Assembly: GCF_028816475.1 (NCBI RefSeq)
Contig: NZ_CP118247.1
Coordinates: 992,001-1,056,000 of the forward strand
Length of the DNA stretch: 64,000 nt
DNA from: Devosia rhodophyticola
GTDB lineage: Bacteria > Pseudomonadota > Alphaproteobacteria > Rhizobiales > Devosiaceae
Reading direction: 5' to 3'
The notes beneath the pieces were generated by a model that saw nothing but the letters and a program-made list of their open reading frames with translations, was not told the origin of the DNA and did no database searches. Within the stretch, counting starts at the first letter, position 1; the number at the start of each line of letters is the position of its first letter. A program made the translations under genes and the position numbers. Below are positions 46,692 to 55,713 of this stretch, one piece after another.

Positions 46692-47438
46692 ATGAGCACA
46701 TTGCGGCGTGATGATCCGGAGCCTCTGTACAAACAGGTGAAGCATCACCTGCTTGAGGCATTGCGCAGCGGCAAAATTCCGCCCAACACCAAGCTCGCTT
46801 CCGAACGCGAACTCACCAACAGCTTCCGCGTCAGCCGGATAACCGTCCGGCAGGCAATGCGGGAACTGGTGATGGAAGGATATCTGCAAAGTCAGCCGGG
46901 TAAGGGCTTCTATGCGACTGGGCGGTCCAATGCCGGGTTCGAAATCGAACTGCTCCGCAGCTTCACCGAAACGGCGCGCTCGCACGGTAAAAAGCCAGGC
47001 AGCGTGCTACTATCCGCCGAAACCACAACACCCCCGGCGCCCGTTGCGCTCTTGCTCGAACTTGGTGCTGCTCAACCAGCTATGCTGCTGCACCGGCTCA
47101 GACTTCTGGACGATGTCCCCGTGATGATTAGCCGGGACTGGGTGCCGGTCGAACTGGCACCTGATTTGCTGACCCTTAACTGGAATTTGGAGAACCGCTC
47201 GCTGTACGATGAACTGACCACTCGCTACGGTATTGTACCCGCCCAGGGACAGACGATGTTGAGTGCACGTCTGGCCACGCCTGATGAATGCCAACTCCTT
47301 GTTCTAAAGGCACCAGCCGCACTGCTAATGGTCGAACAGGTCGCTTATAGCGCAGTGGGGCACCCTATCAACGTAACCTACTCGGCACAAAATCCATCTC
47401 TATACCCCTTGCGTCTGGAACAGGCGCCAAGGAGTTGA
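46692..47438 (+). CDS. GntR family regulator, HutC type
   Basis: The 248 aa regulator has the winged helix PLYKQVKHHLLEALRSGKIP with SERELTNSFRVSRITVRQAM, then a UTRA effector domain (ATTTPPAPVALLLELG-like start and NWNLENRSLYDELTTRYGIV). The start at 46692 follows AAAGG; an ATG at 46647 has no good site. It is divergent from the GH4 operon and should bind CTGGTTATAACCAG, responding to a sugar or sugar phosphate. Confidence 0.92.
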   Translation: MSTLRRDDPEPLYKQVKHHLLEALRSGKIPPNTKLASERELTNSFRVSRITVRQAMRELVMEGYLQSQPGKGFYATGRSNAGFEIELLRSFTETARSHGKKPGSVLLSAETTTPPAPVALLLELGAAQPAMLLHRLRLLDDVPVMISRDWVPVELAPDLLTLNWNLENRSLYDELTTRYGIVPAQGQTMLSARLATPDECQLLVLKAPAALLMVEQVAYSAVGHPINVTYSAQNPSLYPLRLEQAPRS

Positions 47439-47538
47439 GCATCTGGTTTGTCGCCGCTTGAGCCTCGTTGCCGTTTCAGGTTCGCGTTTCGGGCTCCGGT
47501 GGCAGGTCACCATCGACTTCTAGAAGTCTCGTTCCTGT

Positions 47539-48483
47539 TTATTCGCGATCCCCCATTGCATCCATTACCAGGGCGGGATCAGTGGAGGGAGTAGGAATGG
47601 CAATGCCGATTGTCGACAGCGTGTAGCGCACCCGGCGCAGCGCTTGTCGTCCGTGCTCGCCAAGACGGTTGGCGACGCCGGTAGCGAGCGTATCTATGAC
47701 AGCCATGTGTGCGTAGCGCGACGGTGTGGGCGCCAGCACGTCATCGTCCTCGGCGATGACGATAGGTATGGTGATGGCGACAGCGCTGGCCAATGGCGTA
47801 TCGGGTCGCGTCAGCCCGATGGTCGTAGCCCCAAAGGAGGCCGCGATCTTCGCCGCCTCAACGACTGCCTTGGAGCGGCCGCTGTTGGAAATGGCGAACA
47901 CGACATCGCCCGGCTGCAACGTCGCTGCCGACATGCGTTGTTGATGCCCGTCCGTGTATGCAGCAACAGGGATACCCAGCCGAAACAGGCGAAGTTTGCT
48001 ATCCTCTGCCATAACGGCCGACCCACCCCCTTGACCATAAATATCTATGCGTCGCGCCGCGGCCATAGCGTTTATCGCTTGACCGACTGCCACTGTGTCG
48101 AGTTGTTCGAGACAATCGCGCACGGCATTGGCGGCACGCTGCATAACCCTCTTGGCGAGTTGACCAACGTCGTCTTCGAAAACCCGGTCTGAATTGAGGT
48201 AGGCGGAGGCCACGGCTAATGTGGTCGCGAGACTGATCTTGAAATCGTTGAACGAGGCACATCCCAATGAGCGCGCAAATCGGGTGACGGTGGGTTGGCT
48301 TACGCCGGCGCGCGAGGCTAGTTCGGCAATCGTCAATCGCATTGCGGCGTCGTAGTCCTGACGAACAGCGGCGGCGACCCGAGTTTCAGCGGGTGACAGC
48401 AGGTCCTCTGCCCGCTGCATGCGCGAAATTACATCAATCGCGGCGTCGGGAAGGGCCCGTTCGACCGTCGGTTTATTGATCAT
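47539..48483 (-). CDS. MurR/RpiR family transcriptional regulator (RpiR1)
   Basis: The 314 aa protein has an RpiR helix-turn-helix (LTIAELASRAGVSQPTVTRF, ARSLGCASFNDFKISLA) and a SIS sugar-phosphate domain (IDIYGQGGGSAVMAEDSKLR, VFAISNSGRSKAVVEAAKI). The start at 48483 follows GGAGAGGG; the longer open frame upstream is non-coding. It is divergent from the VOC-glycosidase-SDR-Gfo operon and should act on it through TTACAGAA-type sites in the 244-base gap. Confidence 0.93.
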   Translation of the reverse strand: MINKPTVERALPDAAIDVISRMQRAEDLLSPAETRVAAAVRQDYDAAMRLTIAELASRAGVSQPTVTRFARSLGCASFNDFKISLATTLAVASAYLNSDRVFEDDVGQLAKRVMQRAANAVRDCLEQLDTVAVGQAINAMAAARRIDIYGQGGGSAVMAEDSKLRLFRLGIPVAAYTDGHQQRMSAATLQPGDVVFAISNSGRSKAVVEAAKIAASFGATTIGLTRPDTPLASAVAITIPIVIAEDDDVLAPTPSRYAHMAVIDTLATGVANRLGEHGRQALRRVRYTLSTIGIAIPTPSTDPALVMDAMGDRE

Positions 48484-48512
48484 ACACCCTCTCCATTGAT
48501 GATGAAATATAA

Positions 48513-48531
48513 TTACAGAAATCTTCTGTAA
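48513..48531. promoter_or_regulatory. Perfect inverted repeat, likely RpiR1 operator
   Basis: TTACAGAA-ATC-TTCTGTAA is an exact 8-3-8 inverted repeat, 30 bases upstream of the rpiR1 start. The half-site TTCTGTAA recurs at 48596-48603 in the same gap, nearer the VOC gene. Confidence 0.7.
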
Positions 48532-48727
48532 CAGCAACGGATCTTGAAAGTGTCGTGGGACGCGCATGGCGTCTTGCTCGAAAATGCCGCAGGGTTTCTG
48601 TAAATTTGGCTCTGTGGGCAGGCTTGGCCGATTGCCCCTTGCGAGTCGTGAGAATGTGTAACATGATTTCAAAAATGCTCCGGCTCGGTTATGCAGTCCA
48701 AGCGGATTGCTGTTTTGGAGGTACGCC

Positions 48728-49075
48728 ATGTCTGCCTTTGTGTTCGATCATGTGGGGATTACCACCACGGAACCGCAACCGCAGGAAAACTGGGTTGAGC
48801 AAAGTCGGATCTGGGTCACCAATCCCAGGGATCATCCCGAGCATATCGAGTTTTTGCGCTATGCACCCGACAGCACCGTACCAGCCGCTGTCCGCGATAA
48901 TCCGCATGTAGCTTATCGCGTGGATGACTTGGCGGTGCATTTGGCTGAACCCGGAGTTGAAATCCTTATTCCGCCATTCATCGTTGGCGATTTTCTGGAA
49001 GTGGCCTTCGTGCGCAAGTACGGAGCGATCTTTGAGTATATGCGCTATCTCAAGGAAGGGTGGTTCGACAATTGA
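48728..49075 (+). CDS. VOC family protein
   Basis: The 115 aa protein opens with SAFVFDHVGITTTEPQP, the first strand of a VOC metal site, and has HVAYRVDDLAVHLAEPGVEI and FVRKYGAIFEYMRYLKEG in the second half. It is shorter than usual, with WVTNPRDHPEHIEFLRYAPD in place of a full first domain. GGAGG precedes the start. It is first of a four-gene rightward operon. It may be an epimerase or isomerase for the sugar; not certain. Confidence 0.82.
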   Translation: MSAFVFDHVGITTTEPQPQENWVEQSRIWVTNPRDHPEHIEFLRYAPDSTVPAAVRDNPHVAYRVDDLAVHLAEPGVEILIPPFIVGDFLEVAFVRKYGAIFEYMRYLKEGWFDN

Positions 49076-50250
49076 GCTACAAGGCAATCTACACCTATGC
49101 ATGGGATCTGGCTGAAGTCGGCGTGCCCGAAGCTATTGCCGAATTCAAAGGGCTAGGGCTCGACACCATCACGATTGCGGGCAGCTACCACGCCGGCAAG
49201 TTCCTGCGGCCGCATGGAAAGGCTGGAAAGGTATACTTTCCCGAGGATGGCACGGTCTATTTCAACGCCGATCCAGCCCGATATGGCGCGATCAAGCCGG
49301 TGGTCAACGGCATGCTCGGGCAGACCGATATCCTGCGTGTCCTGACCAATGCCGGAGATATGCAGATCAACGTGTGGCTGGTGTTGTTGCACAACACAAG
49401 ATTGGGCATGGCCCATCCTGATGCCGTGGTCCGCAACGCTTTTGGCGACCCATACTATTACAGTTTGTGCCCATCGGCACCCGAATCGCGCGCCTATGCC
49501 GTCGGCCTTGCCAAGGACGTGACGGAGAATTATCCGGTGGCAGGGATATCCCTTGAGGCGCCGGGTTTTACGCCTTATTCGCATGGCTATCATCACGAAT
49601 TCGCACTATTGCAAACCAATCCATGGCTCGAGAACATGCTGGGATTGTGTTTTTGTGAGCATTGTTTGGCGGGGGCCGAGCAAGCAGGCATTGATGCCCG
49701 ACGGCTCAAGGCGCAGGTTGCAGGCGACGTCGCACACTATCTTGATAGCGACTTGGATTTTCCGGCCGATATGGCGGAGGCCTTCTGGCGCGCCGACATC
49801 GTGGCCAATGGCGACCTGCGCCGCCTGCTCGACTATCGCAATGCAATTGTGACGTCGCTCGCGACGGAGATACGCGCGGCAGTTCGCGCCGATGCAACCG
49901 TTGCGGTGATACCGTCGGTGGCGCGGCCGACGGGGGGCGCGTGGTATGAGGGCAGCGATCTCAAAGCGCTGGCCGACGCAACCGGCATTATCGAAGCATG
50001 CTTTTATGAACCAAGCGCTGAACGCGTCGCGGCTGATCTTTTCGACATCAGGCGTCGGTTGCGCGGCAGTGGTACGGTGCGCGCGATACTGCGTCCATCC
50101 CATCCAGACCTTGCCAGCAAAGCCGAATTCCTCGATGCCGTCGCCGCACTTCGGGCGGGGGGCGTTGACGAACTCGCCTTTTACAATTGGGGCCATTTGC
50201 GGCGGCGGAATCTGGCCTGGATTGGCGAAGCCTTCAAGGACATCGCATGA
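49072..50250 (+). CDS. Uncharacterised TIM-barrel protein, glycosidase-like
   Basis: The 392 aa protein is not one I can name. YAWDLAEVGVPEAIAEFKGL with LDTITIAGSYHAGKFLRPHG and YFPEDGTVYF, then LEAPGFTPYSHGYHHEF and LGLCFCEHCLAGAEQAGID, are the landmarks. The CFCEHC cluster followed by a helix is common in putative glycosyl-hydrolase-like barrels, and an acidic residue in ISLEAPGF could be catalytic. Start is unsure: TTG at 49072 overlaps the VOC stop by four bases (TTGA) and is taken; GTG at 49060 is another choice. No signal peptide, so it works inside the cell on an imported or modified sugar. It overlaps the SDR gene by four bases. Confidence 0.72.
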   Translation: MSYKAIYTYAWDLAEVGVPEAIAEFKGLGLDTITIAGSYHAGKFLRPHGKAGKVYFPEDGTVYFNADPARYGAIKPVVNGMLGQTDILRVLTNAGDMQINVWLVLLHNTRLGMAHPDAVVRNAFGDPYYYSLCPSAPESRAYAVGLAKDVTENYPVAGISLEAPGFTPYSHGYHHEFALLQTNPWLENMLGLCFCEHCLAGAEQAGIDARRLKAQVAGDVAHYLDSDLDFPADMAEAFWRADIVANGDLRRLLDYRNAIVTSLATEIRAAVRADATVAVIPSVARPTGGAWYEGSDLKALADATGIIEACFYEPSAERVAADLFDIRRRLRGSGTVRAILRPSHPDLASKAEFLDAVAALRAGGVDELAFYNWGHLRRRNLAWIGEAFKDIA

Positions 50251-51026
50251 GCGCCGATTTTGCCGGAAAAACCATTGCCATAACTGGCGCGGCCGGAGGT
50301 ATCGGACAGGGGCTGTGCCGCTTCTTTGGCCAACAGGGAGCCACGATCGGGGCGCTTGATCGCAGTGAAGCAGTGTTGGCATTCGCGAAATCTTTGAAAG
50401 ACGATGGGATCGCTATCCAGGCCGCTGTGGCGGACATCGCGAAACCGGACGCGGTGCGGGCGGCGATGACAGCATTCGGCGACGTTCATATTTTGATCAA
50501 TAACGCAGGGCTATCGCGCCATCCAACCGTCGCGTCGACTGACCCGGCGGGGTGGGAAGAAGACATCGCCGCCAATCTTAACGGCGCCTATAATTGCGCC
50601 CATGCCGTTTTACCTCAGATGGTCGAGCGCCGGGGAGGTGCCATCGTCAATGTCGGTTCGGTCAATGGCCTGCATGCACTGGGGGATCCCGCCTATAGCG
50701 CAGCAAAAGCTGGAATGATCGCCATGACCAAGGCGCTGGCCATGGAATATGGACGCTACAGTATCCGCGCCAATATCGTTCTGCCGGGCACGGTGCGAAC
50801 GCCCCTCTGGGATGCGCGCAAAGTCAAGAATCCCGACGTCCTCAAGAGGCTGGAGCGCTGGTACCCCTTGGGCCGCATCGTTGAACCCGACGAGGTGGCC
50901 CGGGTCATTGCCTTTCTTGCCTCGGACGCTGCTAGCGCGGTTACGGGTGCTGCCATTCCTGTCGACTGTGGGTTGATGGCGGGCAACATCGTGATGGCGC
51001 GAGAAATAACGCTGGAAGAGTTTTGA
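50247..51026 (+). CDS. SDR family oxidoreductase
   Basis: The 259 aa short-chain dehydrogenase has the cofactor motif ITGAAGGIGQGLCRFF, NNAG in ILINNAGLSRHP, catalytic Ser in NVGSVNGLHALG and Tyr-Lys in YSAAKAGMIAMTKAL. ATGA overlap couples it to the TIM-barrel gene. It would oxidise or reduce a sugar hydroxyl next to the Gfo/Idh step. The C-terminal tail (NIVMAREITLEEF) is a little longer than usual. Confidence 0.93.
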   Translation: MSADFAGKTIAITGAAGGIGQGLCRFFGQQGATIGALDRSEAVLAFAKSLKDDGIAIQAAVADIAKPDAVRAAMTAFGDVHILINNAGLSRHPTVASTDPAGWEEDIAANLNGAYNCAHAVLPQMVERRGGAIVNVGSVNGLHALGDPAYSAAKAGMIAMTKALAMEYGRYSIRANIVLPGTVRTPLWDARKVKNPDVLKRLERWYPLGRIVEPDEVARVIAFLASDAASAVTGAAIPVDCGLMAGNIVMAREITLEEF

Positions 51027-51037
51027 AAGGACAGGGA

Positions 51038-52036
51038 ATGGACAAACTGCGCATCGGCGTCATCGGCCTTGGCTGGTTCGGTGAAATCCACTGTGAAACC
51101 ATCATCGGCCTGCCGAACCTGGAACTGGCAGCCCTGTGCACACGCACCGAGGATCGCCTGGCGACCATGGCCGACAGGTTCGGCGTGGCCAAACGCTACC
51201 GGGATTACAACGATATGCTGGCCGACCCGGACATCGACGCGGTATCGATCTGCACCATGTGGGACCAGCACACCGAACCCGCGATTGCGGCGCTTAAAGC
51301 GGGCAAGCATGTGTTTCTGGAAAAGCCCATAGCGTCAACGGTTGAAGACGCGCAGAAGATTGTAGCAGCATCTAAGGGTGCCAAGGGCATCTTGTTCATC
51401 GGCCATATTGTGCGGTTCAATCCGCGGTATCGCGCCGCCAAGCAGGCTATCGAAGCCGGGCGGATCGGCAAAATCGTCGCCATGAGCTCGCGCCGCAATA
51501 TCCCTGCGGCCTGGACACCGACTATCCTCAACAAGATTGGCCCGATTGTTGGTGACGCCATCCACGATACCGACATCATGCTTTGGCTGACAGGTGATCG
51601 GATCGTGTCGGTCTATGCGCAGACTGTTGATGTGCGCGGCCTCAAATACCCGGACATTGGACAGACAATGTACCGGTTCACCGGCGGCGCCACGGCGACG
51701 CTGGAAACGGTCTGGTGCATGCCCGAAAAGACGCCGTTCGATATTGATGAGCGGATGTCAATCATCGGCACCGAAGGCATCATCCATATTCAGGACACTT
51801 TTCCCAATCTGGGGATCGTCGATGCCGACCGGCTGCATTCGCCCGACATCACCTACTGGCCAATGTTCGAGGGTGTTCGGGGCGGGGCGTTGCGAGACGA
51901 ATTTGGCTATTTCACAAACTGTGCATTGACCGGCACCACACCGACGATCGGCAGGCCGCAAGATGCAGCGGCGGCACTGGCGGCGACACTGGCGGCTGAG
52001 GAATCGGCGCGCACCGGCGCTGTCGTTCGGCTTTAA
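51038..52036 (+). CDS. Gfo/Idh/MocA family oxidoreductase
   Basis: The 332 aa dehydrogenase has the Rossmann start LRIGVIGLGWFGEIHCETII, EKP in VFLEKPIAST and DAIHDTDIMLWLTGD in the C-domain. The start at 51038 follows AAAGGA; a TTG five codons earlier overlaps the SDR stop. Last gene of the rightward operon; it ends 19 bases from the convergent metallohydrolase gene. Confidence 0.93.
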   Translation: MDKLRIGVIGLGWFGEIHCETIIGLPNLELAALCTRTEDRLATMADRFGVAKRYRDYNDMLADPDIDAVSICTMWDQHTEPAIAALKAGKHVFLEKPIASTVEDAQKIVAASKGAKGILFIGHIVRFNPRYRAAKQAIEAGRIGKIVAMSSRRNIPAAWTPTILNKIGPIVGDAIHDTDIMLWLTGDRIVSVYAQTVDVRGLKYPDIGQTMYRFTGGATATLETVWCMPEKTPFDIDERMSIIGTEGIIHIQDTFPNLGIVDADRLHSPDITYWPMFEGVRGGALRDEFGYFTNCALTGTTPTIGRPQDAAAALAATLAAEESARTGAVVRL

Positions 52037-52055
52037 GCGGCCGTTCCCGACGGCG

Positions 52056-53264
52056 TCAATCGTGGTGGTGGTGACCACCGAGAATGAACGGTTCTTCGAA
52101 CGGACGGCGCGATATCTCCATGCGCTTACCGGCCAGATAAACCTGTTCGGGCTGGAGTAATGTCGAACCCTGGCGCCTTGTGCCCACAACATCCTCAAAC
52201 ACGTAATTTGTGTCCATCTGGCGCAGAACAGTGATGTCCGCAGTGGCGCCTATGCCGAGATTGCCGAGTTCGGGGCGGCGAATGGCAAGGGCCGGCCGGT
52301 TGGTCGACATGCCGATGACGACTTGTAACGACAGGCCACAGTTGAGCAACTTGCTCATGGTGTGCAGCAGATCAAAGCCGGGGCCTTCAACGGCAATAAC
52401 ATGCACATCGCTAGAAATAAGGTCAGGCGGAAAATCGGCTGCGAGGGCCGATTCGGCGGTGGCATAACCAAATGCGCCCATGCCGTGGGCAATGTCGAAC
52501 AGGACACCACGCTCGCGCGCGGCCCGAACCTGGGGAAGGATTTGACCATTGCCGTCCAAGGCAGAGTTGGGATCGGGGCGATAACAATGGGTCAGGATAT
52601 CGCCTGGCCGCAGCATGGACACCACATCGGCGTAGCTGGGCGGCGGCCCGCCGATATGTGTCATCAGCGGTAAGCCGACCGCGTCGGCGGCTTCGAGAGC
52701 AAGTTCCAATGCGCCCAGGCCAAGCTTGCCGGTCACGGGTCCACCAATACGCACTTTGACGCCAATTATGCGATCCCGATTGGCCTCGATCTTGGCGACG
52801 CAGCGGTCCACTGGCAGCATTTCGCGCAAAGTCGCTTCGCCAATTGACACGCCCTTGTCGAAGCCAAAAATGCCGGGAAACGAAACGTTGAGGAAAGCCA
52901 ATATGCGGTAGGGTGAGTGGGCCATGATATAGTCACGGAAACCGTCGTAATTGCCCGCGCCCGCACTGCCAGCATCAACCAGCGTTGTCACGGCAGAACG
53001 GCGCGCGATCATGCCCGGATCGACGCTAAGCGAGGTCGCCTTGTGATAGACGTGGGTGTGAATGTCTATCAGTCCGGGCGCAACGACGTGGCCGCCAAGG
53101 TTTTCGACCTGCGCGCCTGCTGTCGGTAGGTCGCGGCCGACCGCTGCAATTTTGCCGCCGCTGATGGCGACATCGCACACTTCGTCAACACCGTTCCGTT
53201 CGTCTATGACGTGGCCGCCACGAAGGACGACGTCGAAGATCTTGTCCGCTCCTGATTCAGTCAT
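52056..53264 (-). CDS. Amidohydrolase/deacetylase family metallohydrolase
   Basis: The 402 aa enzyme has the dihydroorotase/D-aminoacylase order: FDVVLRGGHVIDERNGVDEV, metal HxH in VAPGLIDIHTHVYHKA, a probable carboxylated Lys in IIGVKVRIGG, His in LMTHIGG and ILTHCY, and Asp in LISSDVHV. The start at 53264 follows GGGAG; upstream in-frame codons are not conserved. The C-terminus ends GGHHHHD. It is last of the operon with the Gfo/Idh and ABC genes and should hydrolyse an amide or imide bond in the imported compound. Confidence 0.9.
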   Translation of the reverse strand: MTESGADKIFDVVLRGGHVIDERNGVDEVCDVAISGGKIAAVGRDLPTAGAQVENLGGHVVAPGLIDIHTHVYHKATSLSVDPGMIARRSAVTTLVDAGSAGAGNYDGFRDYIMAHSPYRILAFLNVSFPGIFGFDKGVSIGEATLREMLPVDRCVAKIEANRDRIIGVKVRIGGPVTGKLGLGALELALEAADAVGLPLMTHIGGPPPSYADVVSMLRPGDILTHCYRPDPNSALDGNGQILPQVRAARERGVLFDIAHGMGAFGYATAESALAADFPPDLISSDVHVIAVEGPGFDLLHTMSKLLNCGLSLQVVIGMSTNRPALAIRRPELGNLGIGATADITVLRQMDTNYVFEDVVGTRRQGSTLLQPEQVYLAGKRMEISRRPFEEPFILGGHHHHD

Positions 53265-53338
53265 CGCGATTCTCCCTGTGCGTCGTTCAGCGTGACTGGC
53301 CGCTTGAGCAGACTGCGCCAAAATTGAAAAAAGGGGCG

Positions 53339-54424
53339 TCAGGTCAAATCAATTGTACGCCCTTCATTGATGCTTTGCTCTGCCGCCAGCACGATGCGCA
53401 GGCTGTTGACCGCAGCATCCATCTGTTCGGTCAAGTCTATGTCCTCAAGGATAGATTTCAGGAAAAACGCCTGCTCGCGATCGCAAAGATCCTGGTGACC
53501 GGGCTCGTCCGACATGGTGAAAAGCTCATCGCCTTTGACGAAATTCTTATCGGGCCCGACTTCTGCGTGGTGGTAGCGAATGGCGTCCGTCTTGGTGTGT
53601 TGATCTATGTCGGCGGAGTCCGATATTTCGTGCAACTGGTCTTTGCCATCCGTTGGCGCCGGGACAATGGAAACAGCTCCCTTTGGGCCGACAACGTCCT
53701 TCACGAAATAGGCGACCTCGCTCATCATCGGTCCCCAGCCCGCTTCATACCACCCGACTGAACCATCATCGAAGGTCACGTGCAGGTGCCCGTAGTTTGG
53801 CTTGTCTGCCTCTTCCCATAATTTGGCGCCGATGCCATGAACCCGCACCGGCTTGGCGCCCGTCAGTTGGCACATCACGTCAACATAGTGCACGCCGCAA
53901 TCAACAATCGGTATCAGCGAGTCGATGAGGTTCTTGTGCCAGGCCCATGCCGGGCCATTGCTCTGCTGATTGAGATTGAGGCGCATGACCAATGGCTTGC
54001 CCAGTGTGCGGCCCAATTCAATGAATTTGATCCAACTGGGGTGGACGCGAAGAATGTAGCCAAGCACGAGCTTTTTGTTCTTCTCGTGGGCCAGCTTTAC
54101 CACCGCTTCGGCATCGGCGATGTTGGTCGCCAACGGCTTTTCCATGAACACATGGGCGCCAGCGTTGATTGCCTTGATCGCATAATCGGCATGGCTGTTT
54201 GGCCATGAATTGATCGACACCGCGTCAGGCCTGGTTTCGGCCAGAGCTGCGTCAAAATCCTCAAACAGCGGATAGCCTGATAATTCGTCAGGGATCTGTT
54301 TGCCCTTGATCGAACGGCTCATCAACCCCACGATCTCAAAGCCGTCATTGCGGTGATAGGCGCTTGCATGAGACTTACCCATGTTGCCAAGACCGACGAC
54401 GAGAACCCTAACCTTGTTGGGCAT
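53339..54424 (-). CDS. Gfo/Idh/MocA family oxidoreductase
   Basis: The 361 aa dehydrogenase has VRVLVVGLGNMGKSHASAYH, EKP in VFMEKPLATN and a C-domain with LIPIVDCGVHYVDVMCQLTG. It lies 65 bases after the binding-protein gene, with a hairpin between, and 74 bases before the metallohydrolase gene. It is distinct in sequence from the Gfo/Idh at 51038, so the two operons each bring their own dehydrogenase. Confidence 0.93.
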   Translation of the reverse strand: MPNKVRVLVVGLGNMGKSHASAYHRNDGFEIVGLMSRSIKGKQIPDELSGYPLFEDFDAALAETRPDAVSINSWPNSHADYAIKAINAGAHVFMEKPLATNIADAEAVVKLAHEKNKKLVLGYILRVHPSWIKFIELGRTLGKPLVMRLNLNQQSNGPAWAWHKNLIDSLIPIVDCGVHYVDVMCQLTGAKPVRVHGIGAKLWEEADKPNYGHLHVTFDDGSVGWYEAGWGPMMSEVAYFVKDVVGPKGAVSIVPAPTDGKDQLHEISDSADIDQHTKTDAIRYHHAEVGPDKNFVKGDELFTMSDEPGHQDLCDREQAFFLKSILEDIDLTEQMDAAVNSLRIVLAAEQSINEGRTIDLT

Positions 54425-54454
54425 GCCGCCCTCCCCATTTGAATTGCGATTGAT

Positions 54455-54477
54455 CGCGGGCGGCCAAGCCGCCCGCG
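54455..54477 (-). other. Intercistronic hairpin after the binding-protein gene
   Basis: CGCGGGCGGC (54455-54464) and GCCGCCCGCG (54468-54477) form a perfect 10-bp stem with loop CAA. It lies between the binding-protein stop and the Gfo/Idh start. No T-run follows on the minus strand. Confidence 0.75.
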
Positions 54478-54489
54478 GCAGTTTTGATG

Positions 54490-55650
54490 TCAGGAAACAG
54501 CCTGATCAAACAGGTGAGACCGCACCGCCTCGATGTCGACAGCCGCCAGTTCGGCAGGCAGCTCATAGGCAGCGGCATCAGCTTTGACCTTGTCGTGGTC
54601 AAACTCGTTTGCCGGCCCGATCAATTCGTTGGTGCAGACGTCCTCGGCCTTGATCGGATTGCTGATCTGCTCGAGCTTGTAGATCTCGTCAAAGAATGTC
54701 TGCCAGGCGGCCATGTCGTGGTCGCCCCAGCCCTTGCGCTTGGACATGTCGCCGCGCACAACGTTGATCTGTTGCAGGATCGAGGTTGCACCCAGTTCCG
54801 GCCCGATATTGGAAGCCAGCGATGGGAATTGCTCGAACACGGCATCAACCGCAGCCATGGGATTATGGGTGGCGAATTCGAGACCCATTGACCAGGCGCG
54901 CAGGTATCTGGCCAGAAAGTCCTTCTTGTCCGGGTCTTCAAGGTCTTCGGCCCGAACGACATAGGTATTGGCGAAAAGCGGCGAACGCTGCACGCCCAGC
55001 CAGTACTCGAAGTCGAGGCCTGAGCCGATCCACTCTGCACGCAGGCCCTCCCATGCAAGGGCAGCATCGCCCTGCCCTGCGGCCAGCGCTGTGCCCCAGG
55101 TGGGCCAACCGGCTTCGACATATTTGATCTTGGTTATGTCGACGCCATGAACCGCTAGCATGGGGTCAACAATAGACTGCCAGGCCGCAGAACCGAGAAG
55201 AATAGTCTTGCCTTCAAGGGTCTTAAGGTCATTGGTGCCTTCGCCCTTACGGAAGGCGAGGCTGAATGTATCAAGCGCGCCCCAATGGTAGGCAGACTTG
55301 AGTTTCATGCCGTTTTCGAGGGCGAAAGAGAAAATGCCCGGAGATGGAAAGCCCATGTCGGCTTGACCGACATCGACGAACTTGACTGTTGCCGTGCCGT
55401 CCGACGGGCCGGGCTGCATTTCGGCCTCGACACCCAGATCGTCGAAATAGCCCATCTTCTTGCCGATCCAATAGCCGAAATCGTCAAGCACCTCGAGCGT
55501 GCCACGCGGCGAAATCCAGGTGAATTTCGAGTACGGCTCCGCCTGGGCGCGGCCTACGCCTCCCAGCGCGGTGGCGGTAACAACGCCAGCGGCGGAAACT
55601 TGCAGAAAGGTGCGGCGGTTCAGGCCGCCGAGCAGCGAAAATCTGTCCAT
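54490..55650 (-). CDS. ABC transporter substrate-binding protein, SsuA/THI5-like, Tat-exported
   Basis: The 386 aa protein has a twin-arginine signal, NRRTFLQVSAAGVVTATALG with Arg12-Arg13, and the NMT1/SsuA fold: GYWIGKKMGYFDDLGVEAEM, KTILLGSAAWQSIVDPMLAV and ARYLRAWSMGLEFATHNPMA. Tat export means it folds before export. It partners the SsuC- and SsuB-like genes upstream. Known relatives carry sulfonates, nitrate, riboflavin or pyrimidine precursors. With a metallohydrolase in the operon, an amide- or imide-containing ligand is as likely as a sulfonate. Confidence 0.92.
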   Translation of the reverse strand: MDRFSLLGGLNRRTFLQVSAAGVVTATALGGVGRAQAEPYSKFTWISPRGTLEVLDDFGYWIGKKMGYFDDLGVEAEMQPGPSDGTATVKFVDVGQADMGFPSPGIFSFALENGMKLKSAYHWGALDTFSLAFRKGEGTNDLKTLEGKTILLGSAAWQSIVDPMLAVHGVDITKIKYVEAGWPTWGTALAAGQGDAALAWEGLRAEWIGSGLDFEYWLGVQRSPLFANTYVVRAEDLEDPDKKDFLARYLRAWSMGLEFATHNPMAAVDAVFEQFPSLASNIGPELGATSILQQINVVRGDMSKRKGWGDHDMAAWQTFFDEIYKLEQISNPIKAEDVCTNELIGPANEFDHDKVKADAAAYELPAELAAVDIEAVRSHLFDQAVS

Positions 55651-55713
55651 GTTATTCCCCTGTTGATGGTCGATTCGTAGTCCCTTCCTGCCGTTCGGCG
55701 GCAGGCCTTTGCC

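Noticed and set aside
52400..52420. His-rich C-terminus GGHHHHD of the metallohydrolase as an engineered tag
   Set aside because: It is only four His followed by Asp at a natural gene end (52056 side) and needs no artificial origin.
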